64,000 nt of DNA from Thraustochytrium sp. TN22 (Eukaryota > Sar > Bigyra > Thraustochytrida > Thraustochytriidae). Below the pieces are notes generated by a model. The model saw nothing but the letters and a program-made list of their open reading frames with translations. It did not search any database and was not told the DNA's origin. Below, in pieces: positions 47,557-56,000 of this stretch. How positions within the stretch are numbered: position 1 is the first letter of the stretch; each line of letters opens with the position of its first letter. Made by a program: the position numbers and the translations under genes. The DNA lies in the NCBI GenBank assembly GCA_013306675.1, contig JABLUY010000049.1:105125-169124 (forward strand). Reading direction: 5' to 3'.

Positions 47557-48055
47557 CTTTGAGGAGCCCAACATGGAGGTCTCCTGCACCGCCGTGCGCA
47601 TCCCCACGCTGCGCGCGCACGCCGAGGCCATCACCATTGAGACCTGGGCGCCCTGCAGCCCGGCCACCGCCAAGCAGCTGCTCGCCGACGCCGTCGGTGT
47701 CGAGCTCGTCGACGACCCGGCCAATAAGGCCTACCCCATGCCCATGAACGCCACCAGCAAGTACGACGTTGAGGCCGGCCGCGTGCGCCAGAGCCTCGTC
47801 TTTGGCGACTACGGCCTCGACCTCTTCGTCTGCGGCGACCAGCTGCTGCGCGGCGCCGCGCTCAACGCCGTGCTCATCGCCGAGCTCCTGCACGAGGACC
47901 GCTTCGACTCTGCCAAGGGCTTTCGCCCCTCGCCGCTGCAGCGCATCACCAGCGTCTCCCTCAAGGGCCCGGCCCTGTGGTTCGCGCTCGGCGCTGTCGC
48001 CGCCGTCGCCGCCGCCGCCACCTCCTTTGTCGGCTCTCAGCAGCGCTCTGCTTAA
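46895..48055 (+). CDS. asd: Aspartate-semialdehyde dehydrogenase with hydrophobic C-terminal tail
   Basis: 386 residues from the ATG at 46895. It reduces aspartyl-phosphate to aspartate semialdehyde with NADPH, the branch point to Lys, Thr, Met and Ile. The NADP motif GCTGAVGEEL is at 7-16; the nucleophile is Cys129 (NPNCTTAIA); SSAFR, GAGAEG and the substrate-binding segment CTAVRIPTLRAHAE follow. The core ends near residue 350. After it come about 35 residues with a hydrophobic helix (ALWFALGAVAAVAAAATSFV) and a short polar end (GSQQRSA), the form of a tail anchor. That part is not usual for this family. There is no obvious N-terminal targeting peptide. Confidence 0.92.
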
Positions 48056-48369
48056 TTTTCTCCATGGTCTCGTCATCGATCATACCACACACACGCACGC
48101 ACGCAAAGTATTAGTTTCCCTCCATTTGTCGCGTGAGAACATCATTCATCATTCACCGAGGTTCATCGCCTCGTCCGCCCTGCGACTTCGCGTCCGCGCT
48201 CAGCACTGCACACAAATCGTCCAACACTTGCAGCGCTAGTCCAGCACCGACCGCGGCCATCGCGCAGCGCTGTTTTCTAATCATTCTGTGTCGTCAAGGT
48301 CACCGGCGAAGGCGCGTCCGAGATCTGCGCTGCGCTCACATCGCAACATCGCAGCCAGCGCTCTTCGCA
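48056..48369. other. Convergent gap with decayed copies of the neighbouring coding tail
   Basis: Between the dehydrogenase and CEP72-like stop codons. Stretches at about 48275-48340 and, more weakly, 48150-48220 resemble the last about 90 bp of the CEP72-like gene (shared words GCGTCCGAG and CACCGGCGA; CATCGCCTCGTCC-type). Confidence 0.6.
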
Positions 48370-49800
48370 TCATTCGTCGTCGCCAAGGCTTGTCGCCTCG
48401 TCCAAGAGAGGCACCGGCGAGGGCGCGTCCGAGCTCAGCGCTGCGCGCAGACGCTCAAAGTTGCGACGCCACTGCGCCTCGTCCGCCGCGTACTCGGCCT
48501 TGAGCTCCCGGACCTGCTCGCGTAGCGTCTCGTTCGTCGCAACCAACGCCTCGTGCGACTCTCGCAGCATCGAGGCGAGAGCGCGGCTGTTCTCGTCCTC
48601 GCGCGCGCGGCCCTCCGCAGCGACCGAGGACACCAACCTCTGCTCCAAGGCGGCCTTGTCCTCCTCCAGAGAGGTGCACCGGTCCGTCAAAAGCTCCAGC
48701 TGATCGCGCAGTGTGCGCTCCGCCGCGACCTGCGCGCGCCGCTCTCGCGCGTCCAGGTCCGCCTGCAAGGCGCGCTCCTTCTCTGCCACGTCCGCCGACT
48801 GCTTTTCTGCCTTGCGCGCATGCACCAAGCGCACAAGCCGCTCGTTCACGGACGCGACCGTGTCCTCCCACGCTGGCTTGCTCATGGGCATGCGCAGCGA
48901 CCGCATGTGGCGCAGCAGCTCTAGCAGAACCTGGTCCGTCGTAGCTGGCGCCGCCGCCTCATCCTCGTCCTCGTCCTCGTCCTCGTTGACTACCGCAGCC
49001 TGTGGCTTGGTGGCGCGAGGCGCAGCCACGACCACGCGCGAGTTCTCCTTGTTGTCGTACGCAACGGCGCGCTCCGCGAGCAGCGGCACCGCACCTGCCG
49101 CCACCGCCGACACGAGGCGGTCCAGCTGGTCGCCTGAGACTGCTGCGGCCTGCTCGAGGTCGTCACCGTCCGTCTCCTCGTCCGTGGCGACGCTGCCCTC
49201 CTCGGCCTCCTCCTCCTCCTCCTCCTCCTCCTCCTCCTCCTCCTCGCCCTCTTCTTCGTCGCTCTCGCTGTCAAGAGCGGGGCGAAGGTCGCTGGGCGCA
49301 ATGGGCGGCAGGTCAGAGGCCTTTCGGCGCTCAAAGGCCATGAGCGGCTGCTCATCGAGCGTGTCGAGCGTGTCGAGGTGCTGCAGCACGAAGCTGCGGT
49401 AGAGCCGCGAGCGCACGAGCGGGTTGAGGCGCAAGTCCAGCGTGCGCAGCTCAGTGTTTCGCCGCAGGCGCAGCAACTCGCGCGCGTCCTCGAGCCGGTT
49501 CAGGTACACGTTGAGCGAGGCAAGGCGCGAGAGGTGCTCGAGCCCTGCCAGCGAGACAAGCCGGTTGCGCGAGAGGTCGAGGCGCACGAGCCCAGTCAGG
49601 GGCAGGAGAGCGCGCCCCAGCGTCGCCAGCCCGTGCCGCTGCAGCACGACGGCCTCCACGGCCGCCATGGGCTGGCCGTCCTCGCGCTCGCCCTCGCCCT
49701 CGCGGGCCCAGCCGTTGCGCGCGGCCAGCGCGTCCACGGCCGCCTCGGCCGCGTCCGGGCCGGCGGCCGCCAGGGCGACGGCCTCCTGGGCGGCCTCCAT
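48370..49800 (-). CDS. CEP72/LRRC36-like leucine-rich repeat and coiled-coil protein
   Basis: 476 residues. Residues 50-130 form SDS22-type leucine-rich repeats (LVRLDLSRNRLVSLAGLEHL, LASLNVYLNRL) capped by LRTLDLRLNPLV...LYRSFVLQHL...LDTLDEQPLMAFERRKAS. The 'LDLRLNP' and 'ER-KAS' cap is close to the remembered CEP72 sequence. A polyglutamate run follows (about 185-195), then acidic/Ala linkers and a C-terminal coiled coil (about 330-455). CEP72 localises to centriolar satellites and spindle poles; a basal-body role here is inferred. The start is only 68 bp from the start of the divergent cyclophilin gene. Confidence 0.68.
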   Translation of the reverse strand: MEAAQEAVALAAAGPDAAEAAVDALAARNGWAREGEGEREDGQPMAAVEAVVLQRHGLATLGRALLPLTGLVRLDLSRNRLVSLAGLEHLSRLASLNVYLNRLEDARELLRLRRNTELRTLDLRLNPLVRSRLYRSFVLQHLDTLDTLDEQPLMAFERRKASDLPPIAPSDLRPALDSESDEEEGEEEEEEEEEEEEEAEEGSVATDEETDGDDLEQAAAVSGDQLDRLVSAVAAGAVPLLAERAVAYDNKENSRVVVAAPRATKPQAAVVNEDEDEDEDEAAAPATTDQVLLELLRHMRSLRMPMSKPAWEDTVASVNERLVRLVHARKAEKQSADVAEKERALQADLDARERRAQVAAERTLRDQLELLTDRCTSLEEDKAALEQRLVSSVAAEGRAREDENSRALASMLRESHEALVATNETLREQVRELKAEYAADEAQWRRNFERLRAALSSDAPSPVPLLDEATSLGDDE

Positions 49801-49868
49801 CGCCGCCGCGGCCGCGCTCGCTCCCGGCGCCGCCGCGCGCGGTGGTTGGGACGTTGTCTGTCTGCGCC

Positions 49869-51011
49869 ATGATGGATGAGCAGATCCCCTCCGCCGCCGC
49901 CGCCGCCGCTGCCGCCGCCATGCTCGGGCCGCGACGGCGCGAGGCGGCCGCCAGCGGCGCGGGCGGCGGCCCCTGCGCCTACGCGCACGCGCTCGCGACG
50001 CTGCTGCTGCTGCTGGCGTGCGTGGCGCTGTACCAGCGCGGGCTGGAGCAGGAGCTGCTCGCGCTCGAGAGCCGCACGGAGCTGCAGGCGCTGCGCCTGG
50101 CGCACGGCGGCAGGCCCCTCGGGGCCGGCGGCGGCGGCGGCGGCGGCGCGCAGCAGAGCGAGGACGGCGCGCCGCCGGGCTACTTTCTGCGGCCCACAGA
50201 GCCGGCCGAGCTCGTGCAGGTGCGCCTGGACCGCAAGAGCGCCGAGCTCGAGGAGCAGCGGACGCTGCTGGCCGCCGCCGAGCGCGACCTGCGCAAGTGC
50301 CAGGCCAAGCTCGAGGACCGCAGCGAGGAGCATGACTGGGCTGCCGAAAAGGCGCGCCTGCAGAAGCGCGACCACGCCATGCAGAAGCAGATCGACCGCC
50401 TGCAGGCCGCTGTAACCAAGTACTCGCTGTACTCGCTGCGCGAGCGCTTCGGCGAGACGACCGAGCGCCGCGTGCGCATGACCGTGCGCTTCCCGGCGTC
50501 CATGGGCGCGCCCGAGACCGCCGAGATCATGCTCGAGTTGGCACCCGACGACCTCGTGCCCACGGCCGTGCTCTACTTTCTCAACCAGGTCGACGCCGGC
50601 CTCTGGAACGGCTGCTCCTTTATCCGCAACGCGCACCACGTGCTGCAGGCCAGCCCGCAGTCCCCTGATCGCCGCGGCTTGCACCGCCGCTTCAAGCAGT
50701 TGCCCATGCAGCCCGAGTCCATCCCGTTCCAAGAGTACAGTGACGAATACAAGCACGTCAAGTACACCATTGGCCTGGCCGGGCGCCCCGGCGGGCCCGA
50801 CTTTTACATCTCCACCGTCGACAACACCCGCAACCATGGGCCCGGCGGCCAGTCCAACTATGACCTGCCGGCCGAGGCCGACTCGTGCTTCGGCAAGGTC
50901 GTTGACGGCCTTGATGTTGTGGACCGCATGCACCGCGCGCCCAAGGCCGGCGATCACTACGAATCTCTCGCCGAGTTCATTGAGATCGTCTCCTTGGAGA
51001 TTGTCAGCTAG
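49869..51011 (+). CDS. Membrane-anchored cyclophilin-like peptidyl-prolyl isomerase
   Basis: 380 residues from the ATG at 49869 (the frame extends upstream only through a GTG). A polyalanine stretch precedes one hydrophobic helix at about 37-55 (YAHALATLLLLLACVALY), giving a type-II or signal-anchor layout. A coiled coil at about 105-175 leads to a divergent cyclophilin domain from about 195. The active-site segment reads CSFIRNAHHVLQ, where the Arg and Gln may match Arg55 and Gln63 of human cyclophilin A; FYISTVDN and CFGKVVDGLDVVDRM are the better conserved parts. The GG of the usual MxQGG is missing, so isomerase activity is uncertain. Secretory-pathway location is inferred. Confidence 0.82.
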   Translation: MMDEQIPSAAAAAAAAAMLGPRRREAAASGAGGGPCAYAHALATLLLLLACVALYQRGLEQELLALESRTELQALRLAHGGRPLGAGGGGGGGAQQSEDGAPPGYFLRPTEPAELVQVRLDRKSAELEEQRTLLAAAERDLRKCQAKLEDRSEEHDWAAEKARLQKRDHAMQKQIDRLQAAVTKYSLYSLRERFGETTERRVRMTVRFPASMGAPETAEIMLELAPDDLVPTAVLYFLNQVDAGLWNGCSFIRNAHHVLQASPQSPDRRGLHRRFKQLPMQPESIPFQEYSDEYKHVKYTIGLAGRPGGPDFYISTVDNTRNHGPGGQSNYDLPAEADSCFGKVVDGLDVVDRMHRAPKAGDHYESLAEFIEIVSLEIVS

Positions 51012-51235
51012 GCGACGAGCGATCAAGCACACACAGACAAAAGCATGGAAACGCCCAACGAGCAGCAAAAGCCAGCAAGCAAGCCAGCGAAACGAAACTT
51101 GAAGGCAAGCAGGACGCGCGCCTTGCCTTTTTGGGGGAAAAGACATTGGTCATGCGCCGGCTCCTCGAGCAAGGGGTGATCAACACCAACGAAACGTTCT
51201 GCTTTCTCCTTGGCCAAAATACTTGTACAGCTCAC
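51012..51235. other. Short convergent gap
   Basis: About 220 bp between the cyclophilin and AKTIP-like stop codons, with an AAGCARGC-rich stretch (51030-51110). Nothing else is visible. Confidence 0.5.
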
Positions 51236-52153
51236 TCACACGAGAGCGTCCTCCTGGGCAGCAGGAGGCGGACGCGCCGCGAGACTGCCAGGCTCCAACG
51301 GGCCCGCCTGGGCGCCCGTCTGCCCGTCGGCCATGTTCTCTTCGTCCTCACTAGCGGCAGCCGCGGCCACCGCCGCCAGCTCCTCCGCGGCAGCATGCGT
51401 CGGCGTGCCCTGCCGCGCCCCGCGGCGGACGATCTCGTCCCGGATCACGTCGTGGTGCGCGCTGTGCTCCGTGAAGCGAATCGTAGAGTCCGCGTCGTTC
51501 ACGTACTGACGCTCAATGGAGAGCGACACAGAGGCCTCCACGCGCGTGAGGAAGGAGTTGCGGTTGCGCTCCCAAAGCTGCGCCGCTTGGATGTTGGTCG
51601 CGTCCGCAACCGCGTAGTCCTGAAGGTAGAAGATGCGCTTGATGAACTCCAGCACCGACGTCAGCGAGTGGTCCGGCGTGCGCCACATCGGGAAACCGGG
51701 CGTCATGTCCAGCTCGCCGCTCGTCGGGTGCACACACGGGTGGAAGACGCGCGACACAAAGGTCACCTTGGGCACCGCGCCCGCCGCCGGGTACGTGCGC
51801 GGCAGCTCGATGCGGAAGCGGAAGACCGCGCCGCGGTACAGCCCCGCCTCCACGAAGATCACGCCAAAGTACAGCCGCAGGTTGTCCTGCGCCGGCAGCA
51901 GGTACACGCCGCGCGGCGCCTCCTCGCGCAGCATCTTGTACTCCACCATGATGTTGTAGTCCTTGAGATTCTGTGACCGGTAGTTGCGCAGCGTCGTCAC
52001 CGTCGCCGACGTGCGTGCCGCCCCGTCCGCCGCCGACCGCGGCGACCCGGGCCCCGCGCCGCCGCCGCCCGCCGCCGCCGTCGCGCCGCCGCCCACCGCG
52101 CGCCGCATCGACCCCACCGTCCGCACCCCGCGCTTCGGCGTCGACGACGACAT
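51236..52153 (-). CDS. AKTIP: AKTIP/FTS-like inactive E2 (UEV) protein
   Basis: 305 residues. The UBC fold starts at about 60: NIMVEYKMLREEAPRGVYLLP, FGVIFVEAGLYRGAVFRF, PRTYPAAG, VFHPCVHPTSGELDM, FIKRIFYLQD, AAQLWERNRNSF. The 'FHP-V-PTSGELD' segment and the long helix after it match AKTIP (Fused Toes), a member of the FTS-Hook-FHIP complex that links dynein to vesicles. As in AKTIP, the HPN motif and catalytic cysteine of true E2 enzymes are absent; the Cys in HPCV is not at the catalytic position. The N-terminal 50 residues and the C-terminal Ala-rich 70 residues are low-complexity. Confidence 0.82.
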   Translation of the reverse strand: MSSSTPKRGVRTVGSMRRAVGGGATAAAGGGGAGPGSPRSAADGAARTSATVTTLRNYRSQNLKDYNIMVEYKMLREEAPRGVYLLPAQDNLRLYFGVIFVEAGLYRGAVFRFRIELPRTYPAAGAVPKVTFVSRVFHPCVHPTSGELDMTPGFPMWRTPDHSLTSVLEFIKRIFYLQDYAVADATNIQAAQLWERNRNSFLTRVEASVSLSIERQYVNDADSTIRFTEHSAHHDVIRDEIVRRGARQGTPTHAAAEELAAVAAAAASEDEENMADGQTGAQAGPLEPGSLAARPPPAAQEDALV

Positions 52154-53031
52154 GGCCGCCGCGGCCGCCGCCGCCCCGCCCGCTCCGCCGCCGCCGCCAC
52201 CGCCGCCGCGCCCCCGCCGCCGCCTCTCCGCGCGCGAGAGAGACCCGGCGCGAAGCGGTCTTGGCGCAGCGTAGGCTGCTTCTCAGCACAGCGGCTCCAA
52301 AGGCACACGCAACGACAGCGACGAGGAGGACGAGGACGAGGAGGAGGACCAGGATGAGGACGAGGACGGGGACGGGGACGATGAAGAAGACGAGGACGAG
52401 GACCAGGATGAGGACGAGGACCAGGACGAGGACGAGGACGAGGACGAGGACCAGGACCAGGACGAGGACGGGGTGCGCCTTTACCGCGACGAGGCGGACG
52501 ACAACCATGAGAAGGGCCTCAGCATGGAAGGCGGAGGCTCTCTCGGTGGAAGTGCAGCAGAAGGCCGCGACAAGGACGAATTCGATGGCACTCGGTGACG
52601 GTGGGTGCGTAAACGAGCGTGACGCTAGCTTACGACGAAGGCCGGGGATCTGAGGAAGGTCTGACGATTGACGATGGGGAGAAGTGGGAATGGATAAGAG
52701 TCAAGCGCGAGATCGAGCGCAACCTTTTGCGAGCGCAAGGACGATGATCGGACGTGCAAGTTAGCGAGACGTAGCTGACGATCAAGAGTATGCCTAGATT
52801 GAGCGCGGCCGAGCAGATGCCGAGATCAGGGATAGTCGAGCTTGATGCTATGGAACAGGTGTTTGTTCAGAATGGAGAAGGTCGCGGCAGAGCCTGCGAG
52901 GATCACTGGCAAACCTTGGCAAAGGTAGGGCCTTGGGTATCCGTGACTTGCGCATACATGCAGCTAATCGCTGTGACAGCATCTATAGGGCGAGGGCACG
53001 CCAATGCGAGAACAATACAGTCAAAAGATGC
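52154..53031. other. Gap with GAGGAC minisatellite and an acidic open frame
   Basis: About 880 bp between the AKTIP-like start and the dynamin-like stop. A GAGGAC-type tract spans about 52317-52468. On the plus strand one frame is open from about 52275 to the TGA at 52596-52598 and encodes a Glu/Asp/Gln-rich peptide ending KDEFDGTR, without an ATG. From 52600 to 53031 nothing is recognised. Confidence 0.5.
52317..52468. repeat. GAGGAC/CAGGAC hexamer minisatellite
   Basis: About 150 bp of tandem GAGGAC units with CAGGAC, GGGGAC and GATGAG variants, a purine-rich plus strand. Confidence 0.85.
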
Positions 53032-56000
53032 TTACTCATTGTCACGCCACTGCCAAGGGGGGAGATGATCCGGGTCGCCAATGAATGCGAGTCGCTCTGA
53101 GACGTTCGCCAATTCGTGGTACCAACGGTCAATGATGGCACGCTGAAGACGAGGCGACTCCGTGTCTGCTAGGTGCTCAAGGCGATGAACAACGAGGTTC
53201 ACGGTTTGTGCCAATTCGGTGCCCACATGGCTCAGAGGCTCTTGGTAGAAAGTGGCGAGTTTGCGCGCCTGCCCTTTGGGGTAAACGTGCTCTGCAATGC
53301 GACCCGATCCGTAGCCTACAGCCGCGGAGCTGGTCGCCACAGTACTGACGCCTGTTGCGATTGCGCCAGCCGTGCCAAGCACGGCCGCAGCTGCAGCGCC
53401 TACGGGAGTGGCCAAAACAACGATTCCCGCGATGCTGAGGACAGTAGCACTCCCTGCGAACCTAGCGATCGACGTTTCTCTCTCCTGCTCTCCTGGATAA
53501 AGCATCGCGTCCAAAGATGCGCTCGTGGCGTTTACATCAGCGCGCATTCTGCCAGCGTCGGAGCTCTGTGAAATACGTGCAAAGATAGGTCGCCTGATCA
53601 AGGCCGCGGCCTGCTCCCTGACCCGCGAGTGGAGGAGCGTGTCGATCCGTGATGAGTCAAACCCTAGGCCGATGCTCATCAGCTCCGTCTGGAACGTATT
53701 GATGCCGTCGCGGTACCAGATCGTCCACTCGACGGCGGCAGGGTAGAGGAACCTGGCGAAATCCCGCATGCTCTCATTTGATTCGAACCATGTTCCGAGA
53801 ACTCGGCAGCTCAACTCAAAAGACCGGCAAGCGTCCCACCAGCCTTCTTGATCGAGATCGGAGTCTCTCGGAGTCGCCCGGTCCTCTTTGATCCGATCCT
53901 TGATGCCCTCGAAGAGGGCGAAAGCACAAATCGGCACCTTCTCGAGCCCAGGCCAAAACCAGGTATCTTCCCTTTCGAAAGGAGAGGTGTCGTTCAGAAT
54001 ACTGACCCCTTCAAAGTGCGGCGATCGGCGCCAAGCTCCGTCGTCCAAGGTCATGGCTGAGGCGAGAAGGAGGCCGAGAAGATCCACCTCGAGAACGCCG
54101 CAAATGCTTGCCGTCATCATGTTGCGCAGAGTCTCACAAGAGCCCTCATTCCCCGCTGCCGTCGCACGAGGCATCGCGTGCGGCGCGCCTGAGCACCTTG
54201 ATGCCTCCCTGAGGAGAGTCTCGTTCGCTTCAGGCCAGAAAGCATCGAGGTCGAGGGCTGCAAAGAGTGCCTGACCCTTCTCCTGGAGCTCCCGAACACG
54301 TGCACTTAGGCAAAGCACCTCGTAGAGCCGCCGAAAGCGCCGCTCGCCACGCCCATACTGACACACGAGCCTCTCGAGTTTGGTCGTGACAGGTCCAACG
54401 CTCGATTTGGGGAGGAGGCTCTTCACCTCATCCAGCGAAGCGGCATCTCTGGCAGTCGAATAGCCTGAGCTCGCCGCTTCAGCGAGGATACGCGCTAGGC
54501 TGGCTGCGATTGCAGCTTGGAGAGGCTCTGCGCTCTCCTGACAGGGCTCGAGACCAAACGTCCAATAGACGACTTGCATCTGGGCTTCAACCCAAGACGG
54601 TTCCCACAGGGCCTCAATCCCGTGAAAGTGGTTCTCCGCATGCTGTGCAAAGCCGTGAAGCGACTCAAGAAGCATCTGCCAGCCACGCACACGCCCTGTG
54701 GCGGCTTGGCTGAGACGCAAATCCTTGATGCAATCTCGGTCAGGAGTCGGTGACTCGGAAGATGTGCTGTGGCGGTCACCATGGACAGGGCGCGGAATCT
54801 GGACGGGAAAGAAAGCGTGGAAACGCGGCAGCCCGGAAGCCGGATCGAGTTCTCGGCTGACCTGCTGAAGCACTGCTAAAGCGTGATCGCGAACGCAGCT
54901 GCGTGCCAAGCGCGCAGCAACCTCGTCGATGATATTGCAGAGCTCAGAGGCAGACGTGCATCTGGTTGGCTGATGCATGTCCGGGACTCTGGCATGCAGG
55001 TGCTCCTCGACGGTGCGAAGCACCGTCATCATGTCACCTTCCTCGCCAAGCCCAATCTCTGCGCACAGCCGCGTTGGCAGCCCTTGAAGCTGCTCGTGGT
55101 CCCTAAGCCCGGCGCTGGCGTTGACGAGCGCGCGAACAATGTTGAGCTCCGCGGAGAGTGACGAGGCGTTGTCCAAGGAAGCGGAGGCAAACATCCCGTC
55201 GCAAATTTTCCACGTGAGACTTCGAGACGCGCGCGCTGTGAGGACACGCTTCGCCCAGCACAGCACATAGGACATTGACTTCGAGGCGTCGTCCGGCATG
55301 ACGGGTGGGCAGGGAGGACCAGTGTAATCCACGTCCTGACACACGTGCTGCACGATGTAGTCGTGGAGAAACCTTGCAGCTCCGTCCAGAAGCAGCGTTG
55401 CGTCGGCTTCGCCGCGAAGGAGATGGTGCAGAGACATCTGCAGACGCTGCGCGAGACCCTGCTTTAAAAGGATGCACACCTCCTCCAGAGCGAGCAATTG
55501 GGCGGCCAGAGCAAAGACGTGCGGATCCAGGCGCTCGACCTTGGCCCACCACGCGCGAGCCCTGAGAAGTGATGAAGTCGCCGTGAAGTGTGGGCTCTCA
55601 GAGACGCCCGCCACCTGAACAAAAGCGCCCACAGCGTGGATTGCGAGAGCGCGAGCTGCAAGACACAGCAAGCCGGCCACCGATACTTCGGACCAAAGCT
55701 CGATGGATGCTTCCCCACAGCAGACAGCCTGGCGAATCGTAAGTTTGATCTCGTCGTCCAGCGTCTGCAGGACTTCTTGCACGAGCTCCTTGTCAAGGTG
55801 CTCCCTCATGGCTGCCTCAATGTCAGTCTTGATCTCCTCAACGCGTGCAACGAGGTTGAGCGCGACATCGAGGCGGCGCACGAAGTCTGGAACCGCCGCC
55901 CGGATCTCGTCCCAGCTGCCGGAGAGGCGGGAGCCTGCAGGCAGGCCTTCGGGCGACCCAGGATGCAGCGGTGAGCATAAAGCCCTTGCGAAGTTGCGCA

